From the NCBI GenBank assembly GCA_029246545.1, contig JAQWMX010000003.1, positions 58,717 to 122,716 of the forward strand: a stretch of 64,000 nt of DNA, written 5' to 3'. Every line of letters begins with the position of its first letter. The stretch's first letter is position 1. The stretch comes from Gammaproteobacteria bacterium (GTDB lineage Bacteria > Pseudomonadota > Gammaproteobacteria > Pseudomonadales > Pseudohongiellaceae). The notes beneath the pieces were generated by a model. The model ran no database searches, was not told the origin of the DNA, and saw only the letters and a program-made list of their open reading frames with translations. The translations under genes were made by a program, and so were the position numbers. Of this stretch, positions 19,812-29,131 are shown one piece after another.

Positions 19812-19904
19812 AAGAGTGCTCTTTTTAAACGTAATGTAAGGGCTTAATGTGATAAATGAATCTGTTCACATAAGATTCTTTAAAAAATTGCTGTATTACT
19901 TTAT

Positions 19905-19919
19905 AGCAAAACTTTTGCT
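19905..19919. promoter_or_regulatory. Palindrome in the ligK/LysR divergent promoter (candidate operator)
   Basis: AGCAAAACTTTTGCT is a perfect inverted repeat of 7 bases around one central base. On the minus strand it runs straight into TATAAAG, a plausible -10 box for ligK about 85-95 bases before the start codon. Location between a LysR gene and its likely target suggests the regulator's binding site, though the repeat is not a strict T-N11-A box. Confidence 0.45.
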
Positions 19920-20036
19920 CATTTACTGCAAGGCCAATATAGTTGGAGGACTAGGACAATTCAAATACAATTTAGGCTTTCTATTATTACTTTTTGATAT
20001 AGACTGTTAAAAGATAAAAGCTAACAGAGATATTGT

Positions 20037-21254
20037 ATGTCAGTAGAACAGTTGAATTTAAGACACTTAAGAGTTTTTCTTGAAGTGCTGGATTCAAAAA
20101 GTATTAGCAAAGCTTCTGTGAAAGTCTTTCTTTCGCAATCAGCTATCACACAAGCAATAGCGAAACTAGAAATTGAACTAAGTACGTCATTATTTCATAG
20201 GCAAGCCGAAGGCATGCTGCCGACAGAGTCAGGTCTAATTTTTGCCTTTAGGGTTCGCCGGGCGCTCAGTATGATTTTATCTGGATTGCAAGGGGTCTCT
20301 CGAATTAGCGATGGCCAGTTAGTTAAACCATCAAAGCTTATCCAGGCTATTACAAGTACTCAATTACGTAATTTAATCACGATTACCCAATCTCAGAATT
20401 TCAGTATTGCTAGTCGAGCGCTTAAGGTTTCGCAATCATCATTGCACCGTGCAGCGCGTGGATTGGAGAGTCGGCTCGGTACAATTTTGTTTGAAAAAAC
20501 AACTAATGGGATAACTTCTAGTAAAGCGGCTTTAAGATTGGCGCGAGCTGCAAAATTAGCCTTTAACGAGATAACGCAGGCCAGACAAGAGATTAATGCT
20601 TTTCATAATCGGGAATTAGGCAAGATCACTATTGGTAGCATGCCTTTGGCCAGGGCTTCAATTTTACCAATAACAATCATAGAGTTTAATAAGCGTTTTC
20701 CTAATTTTAAAATTAGTGTTGTCGATGGCATTTATGATGATCTACTTTCTCATTTACGTAATGGCGACATTGATTTATTGACTGGAGCACTTAGATTGCC
20801 TAATTCTAACGATGATATTAAGCAGGAAGATTTGTTTGCATCTTCTATTGAGGTGCTAGCCAGAGCGGACCATCCCTTAGTCACTGATTGCGAAGTGTCA
20901 CTAAAAAAGCTGTCGGTATACCCTTGGGTGGTTCTCAGGCGTGAAACACCCACCCGAGCGTTGTTCGATACTGTTTTTAGTAGTGATGGGGTTGAGATGC
21001 CGGAAAGAATTATTGAATCAGGTTCGCAAGGGCTTATTCGCTCATTATTATTAGGTGATGACTGGCTGACAATGAGTTCAGAGCATCAGTTTCAATATGA
21101 GCTGGACAGTGGCCTTTTGAAGAAAATTAATTTTGAGCATAGACAAACACCAAGAAGAATAGGCATTACCACAAGAAAAAGTTGGAACCCGACAGGCACA
21201 CAGTTAGCTTTTGTAAACCTGCTAAGAGAAAAGGCTCTATTACTTAACGAGTAA
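20037..21254 (+). CDS. LysR-type regulator with two tandem helix-turn-helix domains
   Basis: 405 residues instead of the usual ~300. Residues 6-65 form a standard LysR winged HTH (LNLRHLRVFLEVLDSKSISK, QSAITQAIAKLE). Residues about 104-163 form a second LysR-like HTH (TQLRNLITITQSQNFSIASR, QSSLHRAARGLESRLG, LFEKTTNGI). The effector-binding domain follows from about 195 (LGKITIGSMPLARASILP...). It is divergent from the lig operon and is most likely its protocatechuate-responsive regulator, the role LigR plays in Sphingobium. No gene symbol is given because the duplicated HTH sets it apart. The ATG at 20037 has only a weak Shine-Dalgarno. Confidence 0.85.
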   Translation: MSVEQLNLRHLRVFLEVLDSKSISKASVKVFLSQSAITQAIAKLEIELSTSLFHRQAEGMLPTESGLIFAFRVRRALSMILSGLQGVSRISDGQLVKPSKLIQAITSTQLRNLITITQSQNFSIASRALKVSQSSLHRAARGLESRLGTILFEKTTNGITSSKAALRLARAAKLAFNEITQARQEINAFHNRELGKITIGSMPLARASILPITIIEFNKRFPNFKISVVDGIYDDLLSHLRNGDIDLLTGALRLPNSNDDIKQEDLFASSIEVLARADHPLVTDCEVSLKKLSVYPWVVLRRETPTRALFDTVFSSDGVEMPERIIESGSQGLIRSLLLGDDWLTMSSEHQFQYELDSGLLKKINFEHRQTPRRIGITTRKSWNPTGTQLAFVNLLREKALLLNE

Positions 21255-21379
21255 GTCACATTGTTTTGAAAACACATCAAACTAAGCTGTGTAAAATCAC
21301 CTGTTGTATTAGCTTGATTAGCAAAGAATTATTGGGGTAGTCTCTTAAATTGCAAAATATTTTAATAGGGGGAAAGGTT

Positions 21380-23020
21380 TTGGTTAATAACAAAAAAACT
21401 TCATTCAACAGGCGTTCATTTCTCGGTTCTACTGCTGTGGGTGCAGCGGGGGTCTATCTTGGAGCCCAGGCTCCTTTGTCACTAGCACAGGATCTTCGGA
21501 TAAGTGAAGTTGGGGATACTGTATCAACTCACCACGGCCGCGTTAGAGGCTTAATGCGTGAAGGTGTGCAGCAGTTTTGGGGAGTCCCTTATGGTGACAA
21601 TACCGCTGGTGCTAACCGTTTTATGCCGCCACAGGCACCACAGGCATGGTCCGGTATCAGAGATGCTTTTCAGATTGGGAGTCGTAGTTACCAGGGACCT
21701 TATGCATTTGAGCCAGCACCAGTAGTACTGGCAATGAATCGACTAGAAGATGATGGGGAAGACTGCCTTAATCTAAATGTTTTTACGCCGCGAACTGATG
21801 GTGAACCCATGCCTGTAATGGTATGGATGCATGGGGGCGGGCATCGCTATGGTTCTGGAAATTATCTGATGTATGACGGCACCTTATTGGCGAAAAAAGA
21901 AGATGTTGTGGTGGTTTCAGTAAGTCATCGGTTAAATATATTTGGGTACATGCACTTAGCCGACATTGGGGGTGATAAATGGGCTGAGTCAACCAATGTA
22001 GGGACTCAAGATTTAGTCGCTGCTTTGCAATGGGTGCAAGACAATATTGAAGAATTTGGTGGAGACCCTGATCGTGTCACTATTTTCGGACAATCTGGTG
22101 GCGGGGGTAAAACTTCTTCATTGATGGCAGTCCCTTCAGCAGCAGGACTTTTCCACGGGGCAATCGCCCAGAGTGGTTCCACAATAAGAGGGATAACATC
22201 TGATGCAGCTAATGAAGGCGTAGAAAGGTACTTAAATAAATTAAATATCAGTGCTAATCAACTGGATCGTTTACAAGATTTGACGCCTCAACAAATTGAA
22301 GAAGCATTATATGGGGAACCGGCGGTTGAGGGCTTCCCGATGGGACCAGTTATTGATGGAAACTTTATTCCCAGACATCCCTGGGATCCATCTGCACCTT
22401 CTTATTCAGCGGAAGTGCCCTTCATGGCAGGTTCAACAGAAACTGAAGGAGGCTGGGTAGGGCCTCCTCCTTATGAACTTTCAGATGTTGATATGCTGGA
22501 ATCGTTCAAAACTCGTTTGAGCAATAATAATGAAGGACAAGCCAGAGAATTAATTTCGCTCTACCAAGGCAAATTTCCTGATAGAAGAAATCAGATGCTA
22601 TGGTTGACTGCCGCAGCGGATAATTCTGCACGCTGGAATGCTCAAGAACTGAACCGCCTGAAATATGAACAGGATTCAGCACCCAGTTATCTCTATTTCT
22701 TTGATTGGCATTCCCCGGTGCATGATAATCGTATGGGCTCATACCATACCCTTGAAATTCCCTTTGTATTCAATAATGTAGATGTAGCTGCTTCCATGAC
22801 CGGGGCAGACTCTTATCGTTATGAGTTGGCGCATGTCATGAGTGCTGCCTGGGCTGCTTTCGCAAGAACGGGCAACCCAAATCATAGTGATATGCCAAAT
22901 TGGGCACCTTTCAGTACAGAAAATTACCCGACAATGATGTTTGGGGATGAAGTCAGACTCAGCAATGATCCTAATAAAGAAGAAAGATTGGCTTTAGCAG
23001 GAATCAGAGAGCAAACCTGA
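21380..23020 (+). CDS. Tat-exported type-B carboxylesterase
   Basis: About 546 residues. A twin-arginine signal (NRRSFLGSTAVGAAG) leads an alpha/beta-hydrolase of the carboxylesterase/cholinesterase family: FWGVPYG, EDCLNLNVFTP, the oxyanion-hole MHGGGH, the nucleophile elbow FGQSGGGG and the catalytic-His segment SYHTLEIPFVFNN. It should cleave ester bonds in the periplasm; substrate unknown. TTG at 21380 is preferred as start because GGGGGAAAGG lies just upstream and the Tat signal then starts conventionally; an in-frame TTG at 21350 would add 10 residues. Its place beside the 4-hydroxybenzoate genes suggests it may release phenolic acids from esters, which is inference only. Confidence 0.85.
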   Translation: MVNNKKTSFNRRSFLGSTAVGAAGVYLGAQAPLSLAQDLRISEVGDTVSTHHGRVRGLMREGVQQFWGVPYGDNTAGANRFMPPQAPQAWSGIRDAFQIGSRSYQGPYAFEPAPVVLAMNRLEDDGEDCLNLNVFTPRTDGEPMPVMVWMHGGGHRYGSGNYLMYDGTLLAKKEDVVVVSVSHRLNIFGYMHLADIGGDKWAESTNVGTQDLVAALQWVQDNIEEFGGDPDRVTIFGQSGGGGKTSSLMAVPSAAGLFHGAIAQSGSTIRGITSDAANEGVERYLNKLNISANQLDRLQDLTPQQIEEALYGEPAVEGFPMGPVIDGNFIPRHPWDPSAPSYSAEVPFMAGSTETEGGWVGPPPYELSDVDMLESFKTRLSNNNEGQARELISLYQGKFPDRRNQMLWLTAAADNSARWNAQELNRLKYEQDSAPSYLYFFDWHSPVHDNRMGSYHTLEIPFVFNNVDVAASMTGADSYRYELAHVMSAAWAAFARTGNPNHSDMPNWAPFSTENYPTMMFGDEVRLSNDPNKEERLALAGIREQT

Positions 23021-23157
23021 TCTTACTAGCTGAAATGCTTGGCAGGGATGCTCAAATCTCTTTATAGGGTATGTTTTATATTCTAAATACGTCTATATGT
23101 CGCTCAAATGGCGGCATATTGGCGTAACTGCCAGTAATTCATTCCAAGTAATACCCA

Positions 23158-23210
23158 TATATAGCTATATAATAGTACTTTAGTGAACTTTGGTGAAGGT
23201 TGGTGAATAG
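23158..23210. repeat. Direct repeats and palindrome beside the selC 3' end (possible recombination-site remnant)
   Basis: Three direct repeats of T(A/G)GTGAA occur with exact 10-base spacing at 23181, 23191 and 23201, ending 5 bases before the 3' CCA of selC. A perfect 14-base palindrome, TATATAGCTATATA, lies at 23158-23171. Helically phased short repeats next to a tRNA 3' end resemble integrase arm-binding sites. selC is a known integration target. No integrase gene is visible in the window. Confidence 0.45.
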
Positions 23211-23215
23211 TAATA

Positions 23216-23309
23216 TGGCGGAAGAGGTAGGAGTCGAACCCACCAAACACTTTAACAGCATCTCAATGGCTTTGAAGGCCATGCATCCCACCAGGGATGT
23301 CGCTCTTCC
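23216..23309 (-). tRNA. selC: tRNA-Sec (anticodon TCA)
   Basis: 94 bases on the minus strand. GGAAGAG acceptor arm, six-pair D stem CATCCC/GGGATG with a 4-base loop, anticodon stem ATGGC/GCCAT around CTTCAAA (anticodon TCA, reads UGA), long variable arm, TTCGACT in the T loop, and encoded 3' GCCA. The long D stem, long variable arm and TCA anticodon identify tRNA-Sec. The acceptor plus T stems seem to total 12 pairs (7+5) rather than the usual bacterial 13, because position 8 is C with no G partner. It lies 84 bases past the selB stop, in line with selA-selB. Confidence 0.96.
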
Positions 23310-23393
23310 TCACTTTCAAATTGCTGATAACACTATACTATCTTTTAGTTTCCATTTACCTTCTTTTGCATCCATTAGTCAGTTACTAAAGTG

Positions 23394-25334
23394 TTAATTA
23401 TTAAATAGTTTATCTGGAACTATGTTGCTCAAAATAATTCGTTCGTTACCATGACGCTGAGTAAAGCGAATAGAATCAAAATACTCAAGCAGTTCTATTG
23501 CTAAGTTTCTACCGATACCTGCATGGTTTTTAAAATCTACTGCAGTAAACCTTTCTTGATTGATTGCTAATGTATTTGCCTCTTCACAAAACTCGTGCAA
23601 AGTTTTTGTCAAAGCGAAGCGCTTAATGTTAATTCTATATAAGCTTTTATTTTTAATTGCAGTATTAATAACTGCATTTAATTTATTGATATCTAGTTGT
23701 GTTATTTCATTTAATTCAGAAATTGAAGGTATTTGTTTGCCGCGTTCTATTAAGGAATTTTTTATAAGCAGCCATTCTTTTTGGTCAACTTTAAAAGTTG
23801 TAGGGCTGAAATCACTCAGTCTTAGCTTACCGCCACTGCGTAATATTTTTTTATCGTTTACTAAGATGTGTAAGAGCTCGAGAAAAATAGTTCCATCTAT
23901 TTCTTCTGCTAAAATTTCCTGTAATAGTTTTTGTCCAATACCGTTTTCATTTACATTGGTTTTATGGAAGTTGCTAATGGCATCTAGAATTAATTCTGTG
24001 TAAATTGAAAAGAGTTCTTCTGAGAGCTTATAGTTCGTTTTATCACTTTCCAATATTTTATATTTAGCTGGTAGCTTGGATGCTGCCAGTAAATTTTCAG
24101 CTTCTTTAATACTAAGATTCCAGGCTAGGCAAAAACGATTAAAATCAACGACTTGCTGTTGATTGAATAGTAGTTCATTAAATGAGCTGATAAAGTCGGA
24201 AGCAGATATGGCCTTGAGATAGTTTAAATATTTTTCAGTTATTTTGTGTTTACGTGACGAAAAGGGATCAAGTACTGTGCCTCCACCTATGGTGAAACTT
24301 TCACTGTCATCGCGAATTAAAAAATTCTCTGTGTTGAAACAACATACAGGTTCATCGAGTAAAAAGCGGACTAGGCGCTCGTCTCCAGCTTGCATACGTT
24401 TATTGGCTTCTCGATTTTCTAAAAAAGAAATTTTTGCAGATAAATGGCGAGCTCCAATATGTAGTGTTACCGGCGACATATGTTTTAGAGCAACAGGTGA
24501 TGATGTTAGCAATCTGCAACGTGCACTAAAGCAATCCCGTGCTTCAAGTGCTGCGGGTTCAAGTAGCCAATCACCTTTATGTAAATCTTCTTTATCGATG
24601 TCTCCGCTTATATTTAATGCGCAACGTTGACCAGCCCTAGCAATTTTTGCTGGCTGGTCGTTAGCATGAATGTCGCGTACTTTTACAATTTTACCTTTAG
24701 GCTGTAATTGGACAGAGTCTCCAAGAGAAATTTTTCCAGAGCTGACTGTTCCAGTTATTACAATACCTGCTCCTTTCAAACTAAAAACTCTATCTATAGC
24801 TTGGCGAAACAGGCCTTGAACTGCTCTAGCTTGATGAGTTAATGAGGCTTTGTTCAAATGAATTTTTAATTCGTCGATGCCTTTATTGGTTGTATTTGAG
24901 ATTTCAAAAATATTGCAATCTTTTGCTATGCCTTCAGGTAATAGCGCTAGTGTTTTTTCTCGAACGGTTTGTATACGCGCATCATCGACTTTATCTATTT
25001 TACTTATGACTACACTAAAAGATTTGATGCCTAAAACAAGTAAGACTTCTAGGTGTTCGATAGTTTGAGGCATGGGGCCATCATCAGCAGCAACGACTAA
25101 CAAGGCCATATCAATACCTGAAACGCCTGAAATCATAGTGTTGATAAAACGCTTATGGCCTGGGACATCGATAAAGCCAAGCGAAGTGTCGCCTATTTTC
25201 CGATAAGCAAAACCTAAGTTGATGGAAAGTCCGCGGCGTTTTTCTTCTTCCAGGCGATCCGTGTCTGTGCCGGTAAGTTGTTTAACAAGTGAGGTCTTAC
25301 CATGGTCGACATGACCAGCCGTAGCAATTATCAC
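23394..25334 (-). CDS. selB: Selenocysteine-specific elongation factor
   Basis: 646 residues. The GTPase domain has GHVDHGKT (7-14), DVPGH (56-60) and SKID (111-114, in place of NKxD); EF-Tu-like domains II and III and C-terminal winged-helix domains follow, the last of which binds the SECIS hairpin. It delivers Sec-tRNA to UGA codons. The GTG start shares its first base with the selA TAG stop, so the two are coupled. The C-terminal half is divergent and Lys/Asn-rich but of full length. Confidence 0.95.
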   Translation of the reverse strand: MIIATAGHVDHGKTSLVKQLTGTDTDRLEEEKRRGLSINLGFAYRKIGDTSLGFIDVPGHKRFINTMISGVSGIDMALLVVAADDGPMPQTIEHLEVLLVLGIKSFSVVISKIDKVDDARIQTVREKTLALLPEGIAKDCNIFEISNTTNKGIDELKIHLNKASLTHQARAVQGLFRQAIDRVFSLKGAGIVITGTVSSGKISLGDSVQLQPKGKIVKVRDIHANDQPAKIARAGQRCALNISGDIDKEDLHKGDWLLEPAALEARDCFSARCRLLTSSPVALKHMSPVTLHIGARHLSAKISFLENREANKRMQAGDERLVRFLLDEPVCCFNTENFLIRDDSESFTIGGGTVLDPFSSRKHKITEKYLNYLKAISASDFISSFNELLFNQQQVVDFNRFCLAWNLSIKEAENLLAASKLPAKYKILESDKTNYKLSEELFSIYTELILDAISNFHKTNVNENGIGQKLLQEILAEEIDGTIFLELLHILVNDKKILRSGGKLRLSDFSPTTFKVDQKEWLLIKNSLIERGKQIPSISELNEITQLDINKLNAVINTAIKNKSLYRINIKRFALTKTLHEFCEEANTLAINQERFTAVDFKNHAGIGRNLAIELLEYFDSIRFTQRHGNERIILSNIVPDKLFNN

Positions 25335-26755
25335 TAAGCGCTTTCCTGCAGCAGAGAAAGCTGCTCAATAAATTCCGCTTCCACACTAGAATCGGTTTCT
25401 AAACAGCGTAGATCGAGTATTATTTTGCCGTTTTGTATTCGACCAATTACGGGTTTTGGTAGCTTGCGTAAGGCCAGAGCTAAACTGCGTATTTCATTGT
25501 CAGATTGATTGATAGAGTTAATGGCAAAAGCTGTTGAGCTAATTCTTTCAACAGGTAAAGCACCGCTACCAATCTGACTGGTAGTCTCAATTATGCTTAC
25601 ATCGTAGAGCTTGGGTATAACAGGTTTAATTAATGCTAATAAACGTTTCGCTTGTTTGTTGATGTTTGCTTGTGAGCGGGTTAAAGACTGCAATGTAGGA
25701 AGAGAATCCATAAGTTTTTCGGGGTTGCGATAAAGTTTTAACACTTCCGATAAAGCTGCAAGTGTTAACTTATCTATACGGAGTGCTCTTTTAAGCGGAT
25801 TTTGACGAATCTTTTCAACCCATTCTCTTTTACCAGCGATGATTCCACATTGCGGTCCACCAAGTAATTTATCACCGCTAAAAGTAACTATATCTACTCC
25901 TTCTGCAATAACTTCAGCAACTGTGGCCTCAGCAGGTAAACCAAGTTGACTAAAATCTACTAGGCTACCGCTGCCCATATCATAAATAAATGGCAAGTTA
26001 TGTTGCTGAGCCAGCAATGTTATTTCTTGCGTCGACACTTCATTGGTAAAACCTTCGATATGGTAATTGCTGGTGTGAACTTTCATGAAAGCGGCAGTCT
26101 CGTCTGTAATAGCTTTTTTATAATCCTTCAAATGAGTGCGGTTTGTGGTGCCTATTTCTATCATTTGAGTGCCTGCTCTTTCCATTACTTCTGGTATACG
26201 AAAAGATCCACCAATTTCTACTAATTCGCCACGAGAAACTGGAACCTGTTTGCCCAGAGCTAGAGAGTTTAAGCAAAGTAATACCGCTGCAGCATTGTTA
26301 TTAACTGCTGTTGCAGCTTCAGCACCAGTAAGCTCGCAAATGAGTTCTTCAAAATGAGAGTCACGCTCCCCACGCTGGCCGGTGTTTAAATCAAATTCTA
26401 AGTTTGACGGTGAAGCAGCTGCCACTAATAATGACTGAATAGCTTGTTTTGGCAATAAAGCACGCCCTAAGTTGGTGTGCAAAACTGTTCCTGTAAGATT
26501 GAAAACAGGTGTAAGTGAGCTTTGATTGTTAGACTCAAGTTTTTGTTGAGTCGCACTAACAATGCTTTCCAGGTCGGGGGGGGAGAGTGATTCAAAAGCT
26601 CCACTGCGGATTAATTCTCTTACCAAAACTAATTCAGATCTTATGATGCTGACAACTTGCTCATGACCATATTCTTTAATCTCTGTAGTGAGCTGCTTCA
26701 ATAACTGGTCAACAGATGGTAGGTGATTATATAAATTAGGCGCTTTTTTGTTCAT
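25334..26755 (-). CDS. selA: L-seryl-tRNA(Sec) selenium transferase
   Basis: 473-residue PLP enzyme that converts seryl-tRNA(Sec) to selenocysteinyl-tRNA(Sec) using selenophosphate. VFNLTGTVLHTNLGRALLP, EFDLNTGQRGERD, VNNNAAAVLLCLN and the PLP lysine Lys296 in FSGDKLLGGPQCG are all present. First gene of selA-selB-selC on the minus strand, divergent from the selD fusion across 157 bases. No strong Shine-Dalgarno is seen before the ATG at 26755. Confidence 0.96.
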   Translation of the reverse strand: MNKKAPNLYNHLPSVDQLLKQLTTEIKEYGHEQVVSIIRSELVLVRELIRSGAFESLSPPDLESIVSATQQKLESNNQSSLTPVFNLTGTVLHTNLGRALLPKQAIQSLLVAAASPSNLEFDLNTGQRGERDSHFEELICELTGAEAATAVNNNAAAVLLCLNSLALGKQVPVSRGELVEIGGSFRIPEVMERAGTQMIEIGTTNRTHLKDYKKAITDETAAFMKVHTSNYHIEGFTNEVSTQEITLLAQQHNLPFIYDMGSGSLVDFSQLGLPAEATVAEVIAEGVDIVTFSGDKLLGGPQCGIIAGKREWVEKIRQNPLKRALRIDKLTLAALSEVLKLYRNPEKLMDSLPTLQSLTRSQANINKQAKRLLALIKPVIPKLYDVSIIETTSQIGSGALPVERISSTAFAINSINQSDNEIRSLALALRKLPKPVIGRIQNGKIILDLRCLETDSSVEAEFIEQLSLLQESA

Positions 26756-26912
26756 GAGTTCTAAGTGTTGTTATTATGCTGTTCCCTGTGAGAGATAGGT
26801 GAGATATTGACAAGAAATAGTTAAGAGTGCAGAAGGGTAAACACTCTTATTTATAAAAGCAAAAACTATGATTAATTTACATTTTTTTTTTCAACTTTGA
26901 ACAGGCAAGTTT

Positions 26913-29090
26913 GTGAATCTTTCTCCAATCTTCAAAGAAATAGTTTTAGTCGGTGGTGGCCACACTCATGCCTTACTGATAAAAAAATGGGGAATGAAGC
27001 CATTACCGGGTGTACGACTGATTCTTATTTCGCCACAGGTGCTGACACCATATTCCGGAATGTTGCCGGGATTAATTGCAGGACATTATAGTTCTGACGA
27101 CATCAATATAGATTTACCTAAACTTTGCCAGTGGGCTGGTGTTCGTTTTATTCAAGATAAAGTAATCAATATTAATCAAGAATTAAAAACAGTTAATTTA
27201 CTGGGTAGGCCAGCGTTATATTACGACTTGTTGTCGCTTAATATTGGATCTACACCTGATCATTCGATTCCAGGTGTTGAAGAATTTGCCACAGCGGTAA
27301 AACCTATTGCTGAGTTCTATCAGCAATGGCAGAAAAAAAATGCCTTAGCTGAACAGGAAAAGAAACCACAAGAAAAGATACAGCAAAATATTACCGTAGT
27401 TGGCGGAGGAGCAGGATCTGTTGAAATTATTTTGTCAATGGCACATTTCTTAGAATCAAACTTGGCTACGCAGGGTAAGACTCATTATAAATTAATCTAT
27501 CAAAGTAAGAATTTATTGCCGGAATATCCAAAAGCTTTTGTGAAGAAAGTTGAGCAAGCATGCAAGAAATTTGATATTAAATGCCATGCAGATTTTCCTG
27601 TGATAAAGGTTGATGAAAATACTTTGTATAGTGGTGATGGAGGCAAAGAAAACTTTGATCATTTGTTTTGGTGTGCGCATGCAAGTGCCGCAAAGTGGGT
27701 AGCAAGTAGCGGCTTTAGCTGTAACGATTCAGGTTTTTTTAGAGTTAATTCTTTTCTGCAAACAATTAACAACCCAGACGTTTTTGCATCTGGTGATATT
27801 GCACACATGGATGCAAGCCCTCGACCAAAAGCTGGTGTGTATGCTGTCAGGCAAGCGCCATATCTATATGTAAATTTACGTAAGCGTTTATTAGGAAAAG
27901 CTTTAGTTGGTTACAAACCTCAGAATCATTTCCTTAGTTTATTGTCTTTAGGCGAACGTAAAGCAATAGGCCTACGCTTTCCTTTGCCAACTATTTCTGG
28001 TGATTGGGTTTGGCGTTGGAAGAACAGTATCGATCAGAAATTCATGCAGAAATTTTCAAGCTTGCCCGCAATGAATATTTCATTACCCGAAAAGGCTGAT
28101 TCTATTTTGATTCCAGATATAGAGAAGCAAGAAGAACTAGATCCAATTAAACGATGTGGAGGCTGTGGCGGCAAAATTGGCAGCCAAACATTGTCAGAAG
28201 TGTTGAAAGAATTGACAGGTGAGTACAAGCCTGAAGATGCTATTTCTACAAAGTGGGACAGGGCTGATTTGGTCCAAAGCGTTGACCAACTGAAAACATT
28301 TCTTGACGACCCATATTTGTTTGGGCGTATAACGGTATTGCATGCCTTAAATGATATCTATGCCATGAATGCACAAGCTCATTCCATCAATATAGCGCTG
28401 AGCCTGCCTTATTCAGGGCGTAATATACAGAAACGTGAATTAAGACAATTGCTGCAAGGCGTACTAAATGCTTGTGAAGAAGAGTCTGTGATTTTGCTTG
28501 GTGGCCACAGTGCCGAGGGGCATGAAATGAGTTTGGCCGTTACCGTAAATGGCATTGCAAGCAACAAAATGTTTTTAAAACAAGGTTTGCAAGAGGACGA
28601 TTTACTTATTGTTAATAAACCTCTTGGTAGTGGATTGATATTGGCAGCTTTAATGGAGCAGAAGTCTCAGGGCGTTGATTTAGCAGCTGCATTGCTGTGG
28701 ATGAGTCGGAGCAACAAAGCAGCTGCAGAAAAGTTATCTTCAATGGATGTGTCATCCTGCACAGACATAAGTGGATTTGGTTTGCTTGGGCACCTGTCTG
28801 AAATGCTCGAAAGAAGCGAGCTTTTGGCGGATCTATATCCAGACAAAGTACCAGTGTTACCTGGTGCTTTGAATTTAGCTAAGAACGGTGTCAGAAGTTC
28901 ATTGTTTTTACAAAATGAATTAGCATTGATAGGTGATAAACGCTGGTCTTACCTGAAAGAGCAGGCAATTTGGCCGATCTTAGTTGATCCGCAAACTTCC
29001 GGTGGCTTAATTGCAGGGATAAAGCCGCATCACGAAAAAGCTGCTGTAGCAGCAGGCTTTACAGTGATTGGAAAGATTAAAAAAGCTTAG
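26913..29090 (+). CDS. selD: Fusion of a pyridine-nucleotide-disulfide oxidoreductase with selenophosphate synthase
   Basis: 725 residues. The N-terminal half (1 to about 400) is an NDH-2-like flavoprotein: VLVGGGHTHAL, TPYSGMLPGLIAGHY, the second dinucleotide motif VVGGGAGSVE (163-172) and FASGDIAHMD. The C-terminal half (from about 414) is SelD: CGGCGGKIG with Cys418 and Lys421 at the catalytic Cys/Lys positions, DDPYLFGRITVLHALNDIYAMNA, LLGGHSAEGHEMSLA and DPQTSGGLI. SelD makes selenophosphate from selenide and ATP; the flavoprotein might supply reduced selenium, but that is inference. The fusion architecture is known in bacteria. The start is GTG. Confidence 0.95.
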   Translation: MNLSPIFKEIVLVGGGHTHALLIKKWGMKPLPGVRLILISPQVLTPYSGMLPGLIAGHYSSDDINIDLPKLCQWAGVRFIQDKVININQELKTVNLLGRPALYYDLLSLNIGSTPDHSIPGVEEFATAVKPIAEFYQQWQKKNALAEQEKKPQEKIQQNITVVGGGAGSVEIILSMAHFLESNLATQGKTHYKLIYQSKNLLPEYPKAFVKKVEQACKKFDIKCHADFPVIKVDENTLYSGDGGKENFDHLFWCAHASAAKWVASSGFSCNDSGFFRVNSFLQTINNPDVFASGDIAHMDASPRPKAGVYAVRQAPYLYVNLRKRLLGKALVGYKPQNHFLSLLSLGERKAIGLRFPLPTISGDWVWRWKNSIDQKFMQKFSSLPAMNISLPEKADSILIPDIEKQEELDPIKRCGGCGGKIGSQTLSEVLKELTGEYKPEDAISTKWDRADLVQSVDQLKTFLDDPYLFGRITVLHALNDIYAMNAQAHSINIALSLPYSGRNIQKRELRQLLQGVLNACEEESVILLGGHSAEGHEMSLAVTVNGIASNKMFLKQGLQEDDLLIVNKPLGSGLILAALMEQKSQGVDLAAALLWMSRSNKAAAEKLSSMDVSSCTDISGFGLLGHLSEMLERSELLADLYPDKVPVLPGALNLAKNGVRSSLFLQNELALIGDKRWSYLKEQAIWPILVDPQTSGGLIAGIKPHHEKAAVAAGFTVIGKIKKA

Positions 29091-29131
29091 GTTTTACGGC
29101 TTAGATTTTGCAGATTTTAACTAGATTATTT

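Noticed and set aside
23200..23397. A 65-codon plus-strand frame across the selC region
   Set aside because: It lies antisense over tRNA-Sec and contains the reverse complement of the tRNA; the frame is accidental.
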